Assembly: GCA_002812745.2 (NCBI GenBank)
Contig: NCSJ02000290.1
Span: 1-54,640, forward strand
Length of the DNA: 54,640 bases
Source of the DNA: Scytalidium lignicola
Lineage: Eukaryota > Ascomycota > Leotiomycetes
Direction: 5' to 3'
Within the stretch, counting starts at the first letter, position 1, and each line of letters opens with the position of its first letter. Positions 33,814-43,610 of this stretch are shown here, piece by piece. Made by a program: the position numbers and the translations under genes. Below the pieces are notes generated by a model, which worked only from the letters and a program-made list of their open reading frames with translations, ran no database searches and was not told where the DNA came from.

Positions 33814-36289
33814 TATTGTCAATTCCCTTTTCTCACCCCTTCTTTTTTTTCCATTCTTTTATCTTAACATATCGATCACGACTATACTATTTTTAATATC
33901 TACTCATCAACATCTACGACACTCGCACATCCCTTACACAACAAGCACGAGGTATGAGGTTCAAGGTGTGCCCTGACANTTTTTCTTTTAAATAAGTTAC
34001 TTTTCNTTTTTATTATACTTTCTTCAAATACACTACTAGTGTCTTTCACGTTCCTTTATCTTGTTCCTCGGTTCGCAATTCATTTTTCTTTAGATGAATT
34101 GGAGGGTTCTTATATATACGGCGTTTTAGGGGTTTGAAATGAAGGTTTTCCCTTATATGATTATGAGATGATGAATGTATGACATGTTTTTGTGGTTTTT
34201 TTTTTAAAAAGTGATTTATTTATTTATTGTTCTTGACCGAAATGCAATAAATCGGAGATCAAGTCTTCTCCCTTGTTGCAATGTCTGTATATAATGTTTG
34301 ATACGGTCAATATTTTTCATGTTATATATGTATGAGGTTATCAATGATAATATTTATATTCTTGCTGTGGGTATGTTTCACAGCAAGACTCAGGATTTCT
34401 CAATACATGTCCGTCCTTACGGGAGGTTTATTGAATTGAAGTTGGATAGCTGTTACTGCATTTTAGTTTATACTTGTCAAGTCATGTAGATGAGACAGTC
34501 TCTACGAACGTGTTAAATTTTTTTGCTCATATTGTCAGCAACGAACACGAACAAAAAAAAGACGTTGGACAGATCTGTTCAGTCTTTGATATCTGCAGGT
34601 ATATGCCTCCATACATTTTTCAATTTTTATAATCCTAACCATTACTATCTATTTCATTGCTACTATATTTCCTTATCCCTATTCTGAATTCTGTTGATAC
34701 AAAAATATGATAGATGAATGAATGGAGTTTAGTTGTAGTGACATTTTGTTTATTTGAAGGGAAACAATTCAATGACCATTTAGGAGGCTCCCTAGAGCGC
34801 GTCATTATCTTTGCTATCGGTGTTGGTGATTTTGATGCCCACACATTGAGTCATTGTGACCTTAGCTAGATTGGATCACGAGCGATTGCCAACTTTCAGT
34901 TTATCAGAATTAGTGTGGATTATTCGAGCTTGTACGAAAGTATTGAGGAAGCAGAACTTATTATCTTATTGATTAATTAGTGAGAGATGTAATAAGTCTG
35001 TGCACCGTAAGGCAATGGGCATGTCAAGAAGAGCAGTTCAGCTGAATGTTGACGAAACGCTGGCACCGACTTCGAAGAGTTAATCCACGCCCGTCCTATG
35101 GGTTTAGATTCAACCAGGCTTCTCAGCTGTCAAAGGTACTGCTTGTCCTAGGACCGTAATAGGGATGCAGAAAGTCAAGGAGCTGTACCTCATGTCTGAA
35201 GCTATGGGGATATGACGTTATTGGAGTGTCTTCGGAGATACTAGCTCCATATAATTTACTCTAGCCTAATTTTCAGTCGATCCATAATCAAAGACATTTA
35301 TTACTCTTATCTAGTCTGGGTTACCTGACAATAGGCGATTATCACACGTTAATCTTAACACGAACAAAATCTGTTTCTGTTTGGAAAGGTAAGTAGAGTT
35401 GCTTCATTAGCAGNTTTTTTGTAAGTTAGTAGCTTTTACTTTTAAATTATATTGTACATTAACTAGTATATAACTAGCAAATAGTAACGAAAATATTTTC
35501 TTACTTAATACATATAACAGTACATGTCTTTTGTTCAAGGTTTTAACTATTGCTCAGCTTGATATACTTTTATACTAGACTTAAAAATATTTTTGCTCTT
35601 ATAATACTTATTTGTTTATGGTTACTTTAGTCTTACTAGGAGAGAACTAAAATCTTTAGGAAACTGAACTATATTACTGGTTGACAATAATGTTAAAAAT
35701 AAACTAAGAATTATAGTCTTCTTCTATTTTATATTACGGTTATAAGCAAATGGATACTGATCTTTAAATTAATTTCTTATGTGCTCTTTCTAAGAAGTTC
35801 TCTACGGTCAAACCAGACAACTTTNAAAAAAATCTATAAAAATGTTTGCTACTATTCAGTAAGCAACTCTTCGGAAGATGACATTATATTTAAAGAAAAT
35901 ACGAAGAAAATATGTTGGCAACGATTGACAGGCCTAGTGCTGAAATCACAAGGCTTCAATCGTACCCTCCTCAACACCCTCTAATATACTGTAATTACAG
36001 CGGATTTTAGATACCTAATCCACTATAATTAAAGCCTATATTGGTAAAAGTACATCGAAATGGAAACTTTTACAATTTCGGGTAACTTAAAACAAAAGGC
36101 TTTGTTATGAAATAGCTATTATATGTTAAGTATAGTTCTGTTGTAGCAATAATTTATCTATGACTGTAAATGTCTGTCTAAGGATTTCGCCGGCACCGGG
36201 GGTCGGGTGACAAACCCTCCTTCAAACTAAAGCGAAATGGATACTTAAGAAAGTGTAACAATCAGGTAGTGCAAGTTTTCGCTCTAGCA
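33814..36289. other. AT-rich gene-poor region
   Basis: The section 35400-36180 is especially rich in A and T with short homopolymers, consistent with RIP-decayed repeat DNA; no repeat family can be named from it. Ns at 33979, 34006, 35414 and 35825 all sit next to A/T runs. No coding or RNA gene is supported. Confidence 0.45.
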
Positions 36290-37488
36290 TCAAGGAGCTG
36301 CAGTATTCGTTCCTACAAAGACGACCAGCACTGCTGCATACGCTGCAGTAACAGAAAGTACATCCATGTAACTCTCTAACACCGACGCCATAACAACGCC
36401 AAAAACAAAAACGAAGATTGTCGTCGAAATGAGCGCCGTGTAACGGGTGTTATGGATTACCATGAGCCACATTGGAGCGACGAGAAAGCTACCTCCTACT
36501 GCTGCCATCCCAAGGCGTTTAACGAATTTTGTGAAATGTTCTTTCTCACTGATCTTCTTGCGTGTGCCACCTATAGACTCAGGCACTTGCTCCGAGCACT
36601 TCTCAAACGGGAAATTGTCAAAGTCTTCCCCGCCATATTCCCTGAGAGCAAGCTGGAGCACATCCTTGTCGTGGAGTCTCGTGCTGTGTACGAGAAATGG
36701 GTCCTTGCGCCGCTCGACGCAAAGGTTCATGTAATCGTAGTCTTTTATTGCTTCAACTACATATATTCACCGTTACTTTACTTGACAAAAGCAGTTTTGG
36801 GCGAAAGGTTGACACATACTGTAATTCTTCAAGGTCTCTTCCCAGCCCTCGGGTTCTTCACCGCTGTAATGCATCTGGGCCACTTGATGAGCTAGTTTGA
36901 ATTGAAGCTTCCGCATCCGCATCCGGTGCAATTCTGCAAAGCTCAATATAATATGGCCTTTTGACTGAGAATCTTGCTTTGGATCTGATCTATTCTCGAT
37001 CGAGTTAGGTTCCGTGGGAATAGCGGGCTGTAGCCTACGTTTTAAGTGAAATGGGTGTGTTGCGACCAGTCTACTTTGGTGATGCTGAAGTGCGAATATA
37101 CCAGCCTTTGCATCATCACTGCGTGTTAAATCTAGGCTCGGGCGGCATTCTTCGCTGACATCTGGACTGCCTGATCGTACAGCACTCAAGCTTATGTGTG
37201 GGCTTCCTCCAATGCTTTGCGATATTGCAACGGATTGTCTTCGATCTTCCATGTGGGAGATTGGTCCAAAAGAGCTTGGAGCCAAGCTCGAGACAACAGA
37301 AGGTCTTCTATTTACATCATTTGTCTCGATAAGAGACCGTTCTGAGAATGTGGTTACTGATGATGCCCCTTCATGAAAAATCAGGAGATGAGTTTAAATG
37401 CAATAGCTTGATTCTCGAAAATACCGTCTTGAGTCCCCTCCTCGAGAACGCGCTCTATGCTCTGGCGTTTCTCGTTAATAGAGGCCAT
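36290..37488 (-). CDS. DUF6594 fungal membrane protein
   Basis: This is a fungal-specific family with no assigned function. Exons are 37488-37425, 37368-36820 and 36756-36290, giving 359 aa; both junctions are phase 1 and produce EEGTQDGASSV and LKNYIEAIKDYDYM. The first exon start is inferred from the ATG at 37488 and a GTATTT donor; without it, the frame lacks an ATG until the Met at about residue 81. The N-terminal 110 residues are polar. The family's charged core follows (HRMRMRKLQFKLAHQVAQ and KDYDYMNLCVERRKDPF). The C-terminus holds three TM helices: SFLVAPMWLMVIH, ALISTTIFVFVFGVVMASVL and VLSVTAAYAAVLVVFVG. The arrangement is typical of DUF6594. Confidence 0.87.
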
Positions 37489-38016
37489 AGAAATAGTTCA
37501 AGGTAGCCTTGGAAATGCCGGTATAGAAGTTGACTTATTCGCCCCAGCTTTGATCCTACTTACAACTACACTTTTCAGCTATGCAGGGCTTAGCGGCACC
37601 CTCAGGAAGAGGAGGCTTTGAGGAAGTAAAAGTCGCGAGAGAGCAAGGCGGCTAGATCGTGTGAGGCGAAACGATAGGTAGGGATGCAATGTCACGGCAA
37701 ATTGCTTACTTAAAGTCGCCAGCTGGAGAGGAAAGCTCTTCCTTGGTCTCCGCGCTTAGAAGCTGGCTGCCTGTTGTGGATAAATGGTGGAGGTGGATAC
37801 GGTACGAGTCCGTCCAGATGACAAGGATCTCGCAGAGGCATTAAACGGAAGACCTCCACCGTTCGATTAGACTTCGATTCACTCCCAGGCAGATAACGAC
37901 ACAGATTAAGTTAGTTGGCCGCCAGATTATAATCAGTTCTTGCACGAGCTATCGTGGTATTATCCCCGCATTTGAGTTTATTGCGAAGTCCATCGTAACC
38001 CTGTGAGACTTCATCC
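37489..38016. other. Divergent intergenic region
   Basis: About 530 bp between the DUF6594 start and the next plus-strand gene. A 51-codon frame at 37689-37844 contains SWLPVVDKWWRWIRY and is unusually Trp-rich, but it is too short to call on sequence alone. Confidence 0.35.
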
Positions 38017-38409
38017 ATGTCGTCGAACAACAGAGAGCGGCTTGATATTAGGTTTGACCTCCAGCATAAAGAACTTATGATCACCTTCAACACCGATAAA
38101 CAGGCTCGGAATTATCAACTTGCAAATCCTGAGGGCCGTATCTTTGCCGATCGGAGCCATCGAAGTGTATGGCTACCGATATTGCCTAATATGGAGTTTA
38201 TCCGCGACTCTAGTGATGGTTTCACCATCACCTTCAACTCGGCTACGGAAGCCAAAAGATGGCGCGACCGCTCGATTTTTGGGAACGTGCGTCCCAGAAA
38301 TCCGAAAGAAGTGTACATACCACACACATTCGAAACGGGGGTGATAGATCGATATCTACGCTATGGGGGGGGACAATCAACTGCTCACATCAACAACTGG
38401 CAGGGCTAA
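38017..38409 (+). CDS. Hypothetical protein, 130 aa
   Basis: A single-exon frame starts at ATG 38017 (CATCCATGTCG) and gives MSSNNRERLDIRFDLQHKEL..., ending INNWQG. The sequence alternates beta-like strands, with two similar segments: LMITFNTDKQARNYQL and FTITFNSATEAKRWRD, each a strand followed by a helix about 60 residues apart. This suggests an internal duplication or a two-repeat fold. There is no signal peptide, TM segment or Cys. Coding character is good, with mixed charge and few repeats. I do not recognise the family. It lies between the DUF6594 and DUF84 genes. Confidence 0.65.
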   Translation: MSSNNRERLDIRFDLQHKELMITFNTDKQARNYQLANPEGRIFADRSHRSVWLPILPNMEFIRDSSDGFTITFNSATEAKRWRDRSIFGNVRPRNPKEVYIPHTFETGVIDRYLRYGGGQSTAHINNWQG

Positions 38410-39083
38410 CGACCGATCCCCCTCTCAAAGCCCTTCTTTATTCCGTCACATAGTAACAGCCCCTGAAATTGACTCATATAAGCGGGATGGGAACTATTAC
38501 AAGGGAAGATCGTAGGCTTTTGTGAAATCTCGATTGATGGCGATAATTTGAAGTCTTTTAAGATTATTCAGATATAGAACAATCTCCTTGCAAGACATTA
38601 CGAGGAATATGCTGTAGAGCCGGAAGGAAACTCGCTCTTTAGGTGATATAGTGCTGTATGGAACAGAAGGTCCCTGTTGCGTGAGTATTGAATGATATTG
38701 ATTGAGATCACCAGGTTTAGCTAGGTCTGAATATCTAAGTAAGGGATGAGAGAAATGATACTGTATATATACTACAATTATATCTTCCACATATAAGCTT
38801 TATAACTTGTATATCTGAGTCTGTAAGCTGAATGTTGTTGAGCTAAGTTTTTAGGTTTTATAACAAGCCTGGGTTTCCAGTGAATTTAGCTAGTCCCACA
38901 ACTTTGAATTTAATCAATTCAATTAGGGGATCTTAAGTTTAAATACCAAAAATTAATTTTTTAATCTTGCGGTTATGCTTAAATGCAGATACTTTAGCAA
39001 GGTCAATTGTTGTATAAAACAATGACCAAGAACTGCTGAAGTTAGCAGCCTCTTTACCCCTAAAAATTGCGTTGTAATACTAT
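38410..39083. other. Intergenic, nothing supported
   Basis: About 670 bp, AT-rich from 38780 to 39080. Short frames on the minus strand lack support. Transcript ends for the two flanking genes probably lie here. Confidence 0.4.
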
Positions 39084-39668
39084 TTATTCAAATGTCAATT
39101 TCTCATTTTTGAAAGGGATCAACGCTAAAATAACCGCCTGCACATAATAGGCTTCTCTATCAATCACATCACCAGTCAACAGCCCGACACTCCCATTACT
39201 CTGCTTCGAGTTACTCTTCCCAAACACTATATCATCCGCATGACCCAACTCCATACCCGCACACAATAGTCCTGCCACCTCCTCTGGTTGATAAAACGAC
39301 GCCGTCCGTGCTTTCCCAGTCTTCCCTCGTTCGCGGTCAATTATCACGACCCAGGCGAACGACAGCAGAATTACTGCTTCTTCTTCAGGCGTGTCTTCGA
39401 CGCCGCCTTCAATGCCGACCCAGTAATCTGCGTCTGGTTCTTGCGCTCGAGCATTTTCAGCGCGGTTGAAGGCACCTTCGAAGGTTTCCTCGTCAGAGAA
39501 TGGTTGCTCCGGAACGCCTGAGGGAACAGAGATGCCGGTCGCTGTGTATGTGTTTCTTGGAAACATGCGCTTGAAGCCTTCGAGCGCAGCTGCGATCTTG
39601 ACGGGATTCTTCGAAGCGACAACAATCCGCTTCGAGGGTGTTACGGTTTCGATGACTGCGGACTCCAT
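39084..39668 (-). CDS. DUF84/YjjX-type inosine/xanthosine triphosphatase
   Basis: The family hydrolyses non-canonical purine nucleoside triphosphates (ITP, XTP), cleaning nucleotide pools. The single exon gives 194 aa, near the usual 170-190. The N-terminal motif VVASKNPVKIAA (about 14-25) fits the S-NPVK nucleotide site. FSDEETFEGAFNRAENA and VGIEGGVED follow, then ELGHADDIVFGKSNSKQSNG with SVGLLTGDVIDREAYYVQAV, the strongest family signature. The start is set at ATG 39668 (MESAVIETV); an open frame continues upstream without the usual family sequence and is treated as leader. It is cytosolic, with no signal. Confidence 0.9.
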   Translation of the reverse strand: MESAVIETVTPSKRIVVASKNPVKIAAALEGFKRMFPRNTYTATGISVPSGVPEQPFSDEETFEGAFNRAENARAQEPDADYWVGIEGGVEDTPEEEAVILLSFAWVVIIDRERGKTGKARTASFYQPEEVAGLLCAGMELGHADDIVFGKSNSKQSNGSVGLLTGDVIDREAYYVQAVILALIPFKNEKLTFE

Positions 39669-41174
39669 AGTTGTGAAGCAGTAGTAAGTTGAGTGAAGCA
39701 GCGGTAAGTTGAGTTTAGATTTAGTTAGAAGAAATGGCTCAATGAGTACCTTACGTACGGTATCCGGAACGGCGCGCGTTATATTTAGTTCGGCACAGAC
39801 CATGTGCCAAGCCAATGTCAGCCGGGGAAAGACTGGGGGATCTACGGAGTATAGTACGGTATATACTATTAACTTTAGGTGGCCAAAAGGTGCTAATGTA
39901 AGACATATTCAAACGAGAAAGTTCCACCTGAAGTAGGTGAGAACTCAATTATGTGGGGATGTGGGGATGTGGGAAGTAATAACACGCCGAGAACATAGTG
40001 AAGATTCAGGAAATCCAGGTCTGCAACGGACATAAAAGTGAAGAGACGTGCCGAGCTCTTAGTGAAGAAAAAATGGAATCAGAACGGCAACGAAATAAAA
40101 CGCACAAGAGCAAAGATTTATGCCAAGCTATTAGTGAAAGAAACAGGGACTCAGATACGCAATNAAAAAAAGGAAGGCAGCCAAGTATAGCTTGCCGAGG
40201 CATATAGTGAAGAATTGACAAACTTAGAACTGCAACAAAAAGGTATAGTGATAAAGGAAAGTCGTCCTGCCTGACTAAGTCTTTGGTGAAAAGCTAATCT
40301 ATTTTAGATAAAGACGAGGAAAATATGCCGAGCCAATTAGTGAAAGAAACATGCAACTCTGATCTGCAACAGAGAAAAAATGATCAGAGAGATAGACTAT
40401 ATGTGAGTGCATTGGACAGTGTTGTGATATCTTGAGTTAAATTTTGATACAAATCTACAGAGTATTTATTAAAGTCATTAATAGTGAGAGATACTTTATT
40501 AAAGGCTCCAACCGAAATATTAAAACAAATNAAAAAAAACTTATATGCACTCCTGATGTGCATAAACCTGAGGTTCATCTTAACTTATTGAAGATTTGTC
40601 CTGCAAAAATTCAGGTAGAAATGAACTTAAAGAATCCCTGATTTTAAACATTCTGAAAAAGATATGCTTCATAATAGGTACCGAATTTATATTAGGTATT
40701 CTAAGCTTCTAATCTATAGATATATGGATCTCTAGCACTCTAGTTCTAAATATAATACAAAATAGCTGCATATTTGAGAACCCACCCCAAAGAAGTCCTC
40801 TTTACAGCATCGTGAATATAACTTGACCTGCACAACATCAAGCTTTTTTCTATTGTGATATTATTTCCTACACGGGATACAGTTAGTACCTAAAAGTTAA
40901 TAGGAGTAGGAGTGTTGTTACCTTGCATGTAATTCTAATACTAGCTTTCTAGATTTGTTCAATATAGACCAATCGTCTACTACGAGGGAGTCCTAACCTC
41001 TAAGAATTGGAGCTTAGGAGCAATTTTGCTTGTCATTTCCGTGAGGATCGGAAAGACGCTGTAGTAATTATTTAGTATTATTCCCAACAAAACAACCCAT
41101 AACTTGGTTGAAAGGTATCATGCCTGAAATGTGGCGATTTATCCAGTCTATGGCTCGTAAGATCAAGCCTGGGT
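39669..41174. other. Intergenic region with a degenerate tandem repeat
   Basis: The part 39986-40380 holds the repeated array listed separately. Elsewhere it is AT-rich, with Ns at 40164 and 40531 beside A-runs. No gene is supported. Confidence 0.45.
39986..40380 (+). repeat. Degenerate tandem array, six units of about 60-75 bp
   Basis: Units begin near 39986, 40050, 40122, 40194, 40268 and 40327. The shared core starts GCCGAG and continues, after four to six variable bases, with TAGTGAAGAAA or TTAGTGAAAGAAAC; a second anchor, CTGCAAC, occurs about 30-35 bp later in four units and is degenerate in the others. Unit 5 (GACTAAGTCTTTGGTGAAAAG) is the most diverged. Between the anchors the sequence is A-rich and variable. 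The spacing (64, 72, 72, about 74 and 59) shows partial regularity. This is a minisatellite-like array in intergenic DNA between two minus-strand genes. Confidence 0.6.
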
Positions 41175-43031
41175 TCAATCAAAGCGTTTGAACGGATGTG
41201 CCTCTGTATTGAAGACATAGTTATCTAAGCTGATAAAGTCCGGCGAAGAAAATATCAAGTAGAAGTATTTGAGGGTCTCAGATAACCAGAAGCTCTGTGT
41301 AAATCGGTCAGCAGTATGCTTGGAAATTTCGCTAATATTCTACATACCTCCATCGAGTCCTCTTTCTTCGTCTCACCAACGACGGTGACGTCGTCGATAG
41401 CTGAATATGCATACAGAGTCTTGGTGGCCTTCATGATACTAACAAACATATCCCAAGCCATATCTCGGAGTTCCTCTTTCCCTGTTATTCGGTAGAGAAT
41501 GAAAACACTCTCGATTGCCTCGGGGCGGAGGAGATACCGCGGGTCGCGGGCATTTTTGAAACCCTTTGCCAACGAATCATCGCCTTCCTTCTCCCATCTC
41601 TCTTCATCCCATTTACAAGCTTCAAGTGAGTCTGATTTACACTCCATGAGATTAAATATCTCAGGCATGAGTCCGGTAGGGAAGGATTGATAAGCCCAAG
41701 CACAACCGCGTGCAATACGATCCCCGATGTCGACATGCTCACTGATGTTGAAAATCTTGCCGCCGAGCGCGAACATGCCCCCGACGAAACAAGATAGATG
41801 TTGGCCTTCGGCAACATGGTGGATGCCGTTATCATGGACAAAGGTACTGCCAGGGAATAAAATATCTTTACCGTCAGGGAGCATGGGTCTGAATAGGAGG
41901 TGCTTAATTACCACATCCATTGCCCGACGATACATTGTCTCATACGATGAAGCCTCCTCACACCCACTTAAAAGGATATACATCTTTGGCAGGTACTCAT
42001 AGAGCGAATCAGCAAGCGCACCGAGTGAGAAAGATTTGTCAATCCCAATATCTTCACTAATGAAACTGATCATGGTTGGCCACATGCCAGGCAGAGCAGA
42101 CTGCTCCTGCGTGCGCTCAAGAAATGCCCTAATGCGGTCTATAGCGTCGAAATACTTGTCTTCACCAGTAAGCTGCGCAAGTCGGGTGAATTCCAGTGAG
42201 AGTGAGGTAGGTGCAGCGCTCGGATCATGATTCCTGTGAACACATCCATGTTAGCGATCCCTTCTCAGCTCGAAATGAGAATTTAGGTGTTTTGAAAAAC
42301 GAATGATATCCTAAAAGCATCACATACCCTGCAACTTGTAAGCCCGATTTGACATCCTCAAAATTAAGCCAGAAGCCAGGCAGTCGATTCGGAGTATCAA
42401 AGGCCATGTACAGCATGTCTCCGAGTTCTTTCGCTTTCAGCAGCAAGGCCCTCTCCCCGCTCAAGTCATATGCGCTCAGCAAGCCGCCCAAATGTCGGAT
42501 GGTGGTCTCAAAAAGATTGATTCCCGTTTCATCCGTACGACTCCAGTCGATTCTGACTGCAGCTGCAGCAGCCTCATAAAACTCGTCCTCCAATCCCATG
42601 ATCCACATTGTATCCAAGCTATCAACAAGCGTAGCTGCCCAGCCCCCAAATGGATCTTTGGAACCACCGCTCACTGGCTTCAATTCATCGTGAAGCCAAG
42701 CATGTTTTTTGTAGCTCGACCATGATCGGGCGAAAGCATCACGCACGGCAACTCGGCGCTTCTCTATTGTAGAATTCTTTCGATATGTCTGGCTGAAATC
42801 GAACTGGATTGCTGGTAGAGTTTTGGGTCTTCCGCTTGGGAGTAGGGTCAGCAAGTCGACAGGGTGATGTTGCTTGACTGTGGACCAGTCGAATGTGGAT
42901 TTCTCGAACCGCAGCGAGGGTCTGTATAGTCGCGAGCTGGAAGAGGATGGGAGGGAGCGGAAAAAATAGACAGTGGTAAATGCGAACACGATTGTGAGGA
43001 TAAGAGCTCGAAGTTTACGCCGTGTGGCCAT
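41175..43031 (-). CDS. ER/Golgi class I alpha-1,2-mannosidase, GH47
   Basis: It trims mannose from N-glycans, either in maturation or to mark misfolded proteins. Exons are 43031-42328, 42233-41348 and 41294-41175, giving 569 aa. A type II signal anchor is present (RALILTIVFAFTTVYFF, about 8-24), followed by a Ser-rich stem. GH47 motifs are in order: FARSWSSYKKHAWLHDELKP, GGWAATLVDSLDTMWIMGL, ETTIRHLGGLLSAYDLSG, then FSLGALADSLYEYLPKMYIL, HLSCFVGGMFALG, YLLRPEAIESVFILYR and, in the last exon, SFWLSETLKYFYLIF and YVFNTEAHP with the calcium-binding Thr. All exon phases fit. Whether it is Mns1-type (ER) or a Golgi isoform cannot be told without comparison. Confidence 0.94.
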
Positions 43032-43610
43032 GGTGGCCGAGGGATTGGAGGTGAGGAGGGGAGGTGGGTTGCAAGTAACGATCGAGAACCGCTGGAAAAG
43101 AGTGGTCAAAAGAATGGACGTTGGCGGAGCAGCCGCCAGGTATTTCTTCCTAACAAGTGTAGAGAATCGACAACAGCGGTCAAATGTTAAGAAATTGCAC
43201 AAAAATGTTCAGGTCCCCATCTCCCCATCTCAATTGAAGAATTAAAGAGTGTTTGAGGAGTCAGTAGGAGTCAGTAGGAATGTCTTCGTCTTACTGGACA
43301 TGCGCGTGAGACAAGGTCTGTAGCTAGCTGCTGGGGGCCTCGGATCTCGGAGTAAACCCGACCGAACGGTGCAGCCCACCAGCCCACCTAGGAGTCTGAA
43401 GCCTAAAAATACTCGCAAATCAGAACCACTCACACATGACTACAGTTACCACCACTTCTGCAAAACCATAATAAGTAGAGGAATAATAAATAATGAGATT
43501 CATCTTCTACATATATAATTCATAAATATACCATCTTTAAACCCCCATCAACCCTTCCTCGCAAAACCATAAACTCCCCCCGAATGCCCAAATCCAGGTC
43601 CCNAAAAAAA
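43032..43610. other. Intergenic, nothing supported
   Basis: About 580 bp upstream of the mannosidase. It includes a directly repeated GTCAGTAGGA (43260-43279) and an N at 43603. The promoter of the mannosidase is expected here. Confidence 0.4.

Noticed and set aside
39986..40380. CRISPR-like array
   Set aside because: The genome is fungal, the repeats are degenerate, and the spacers are not of fixed length. A minisatellite-like array fits better.
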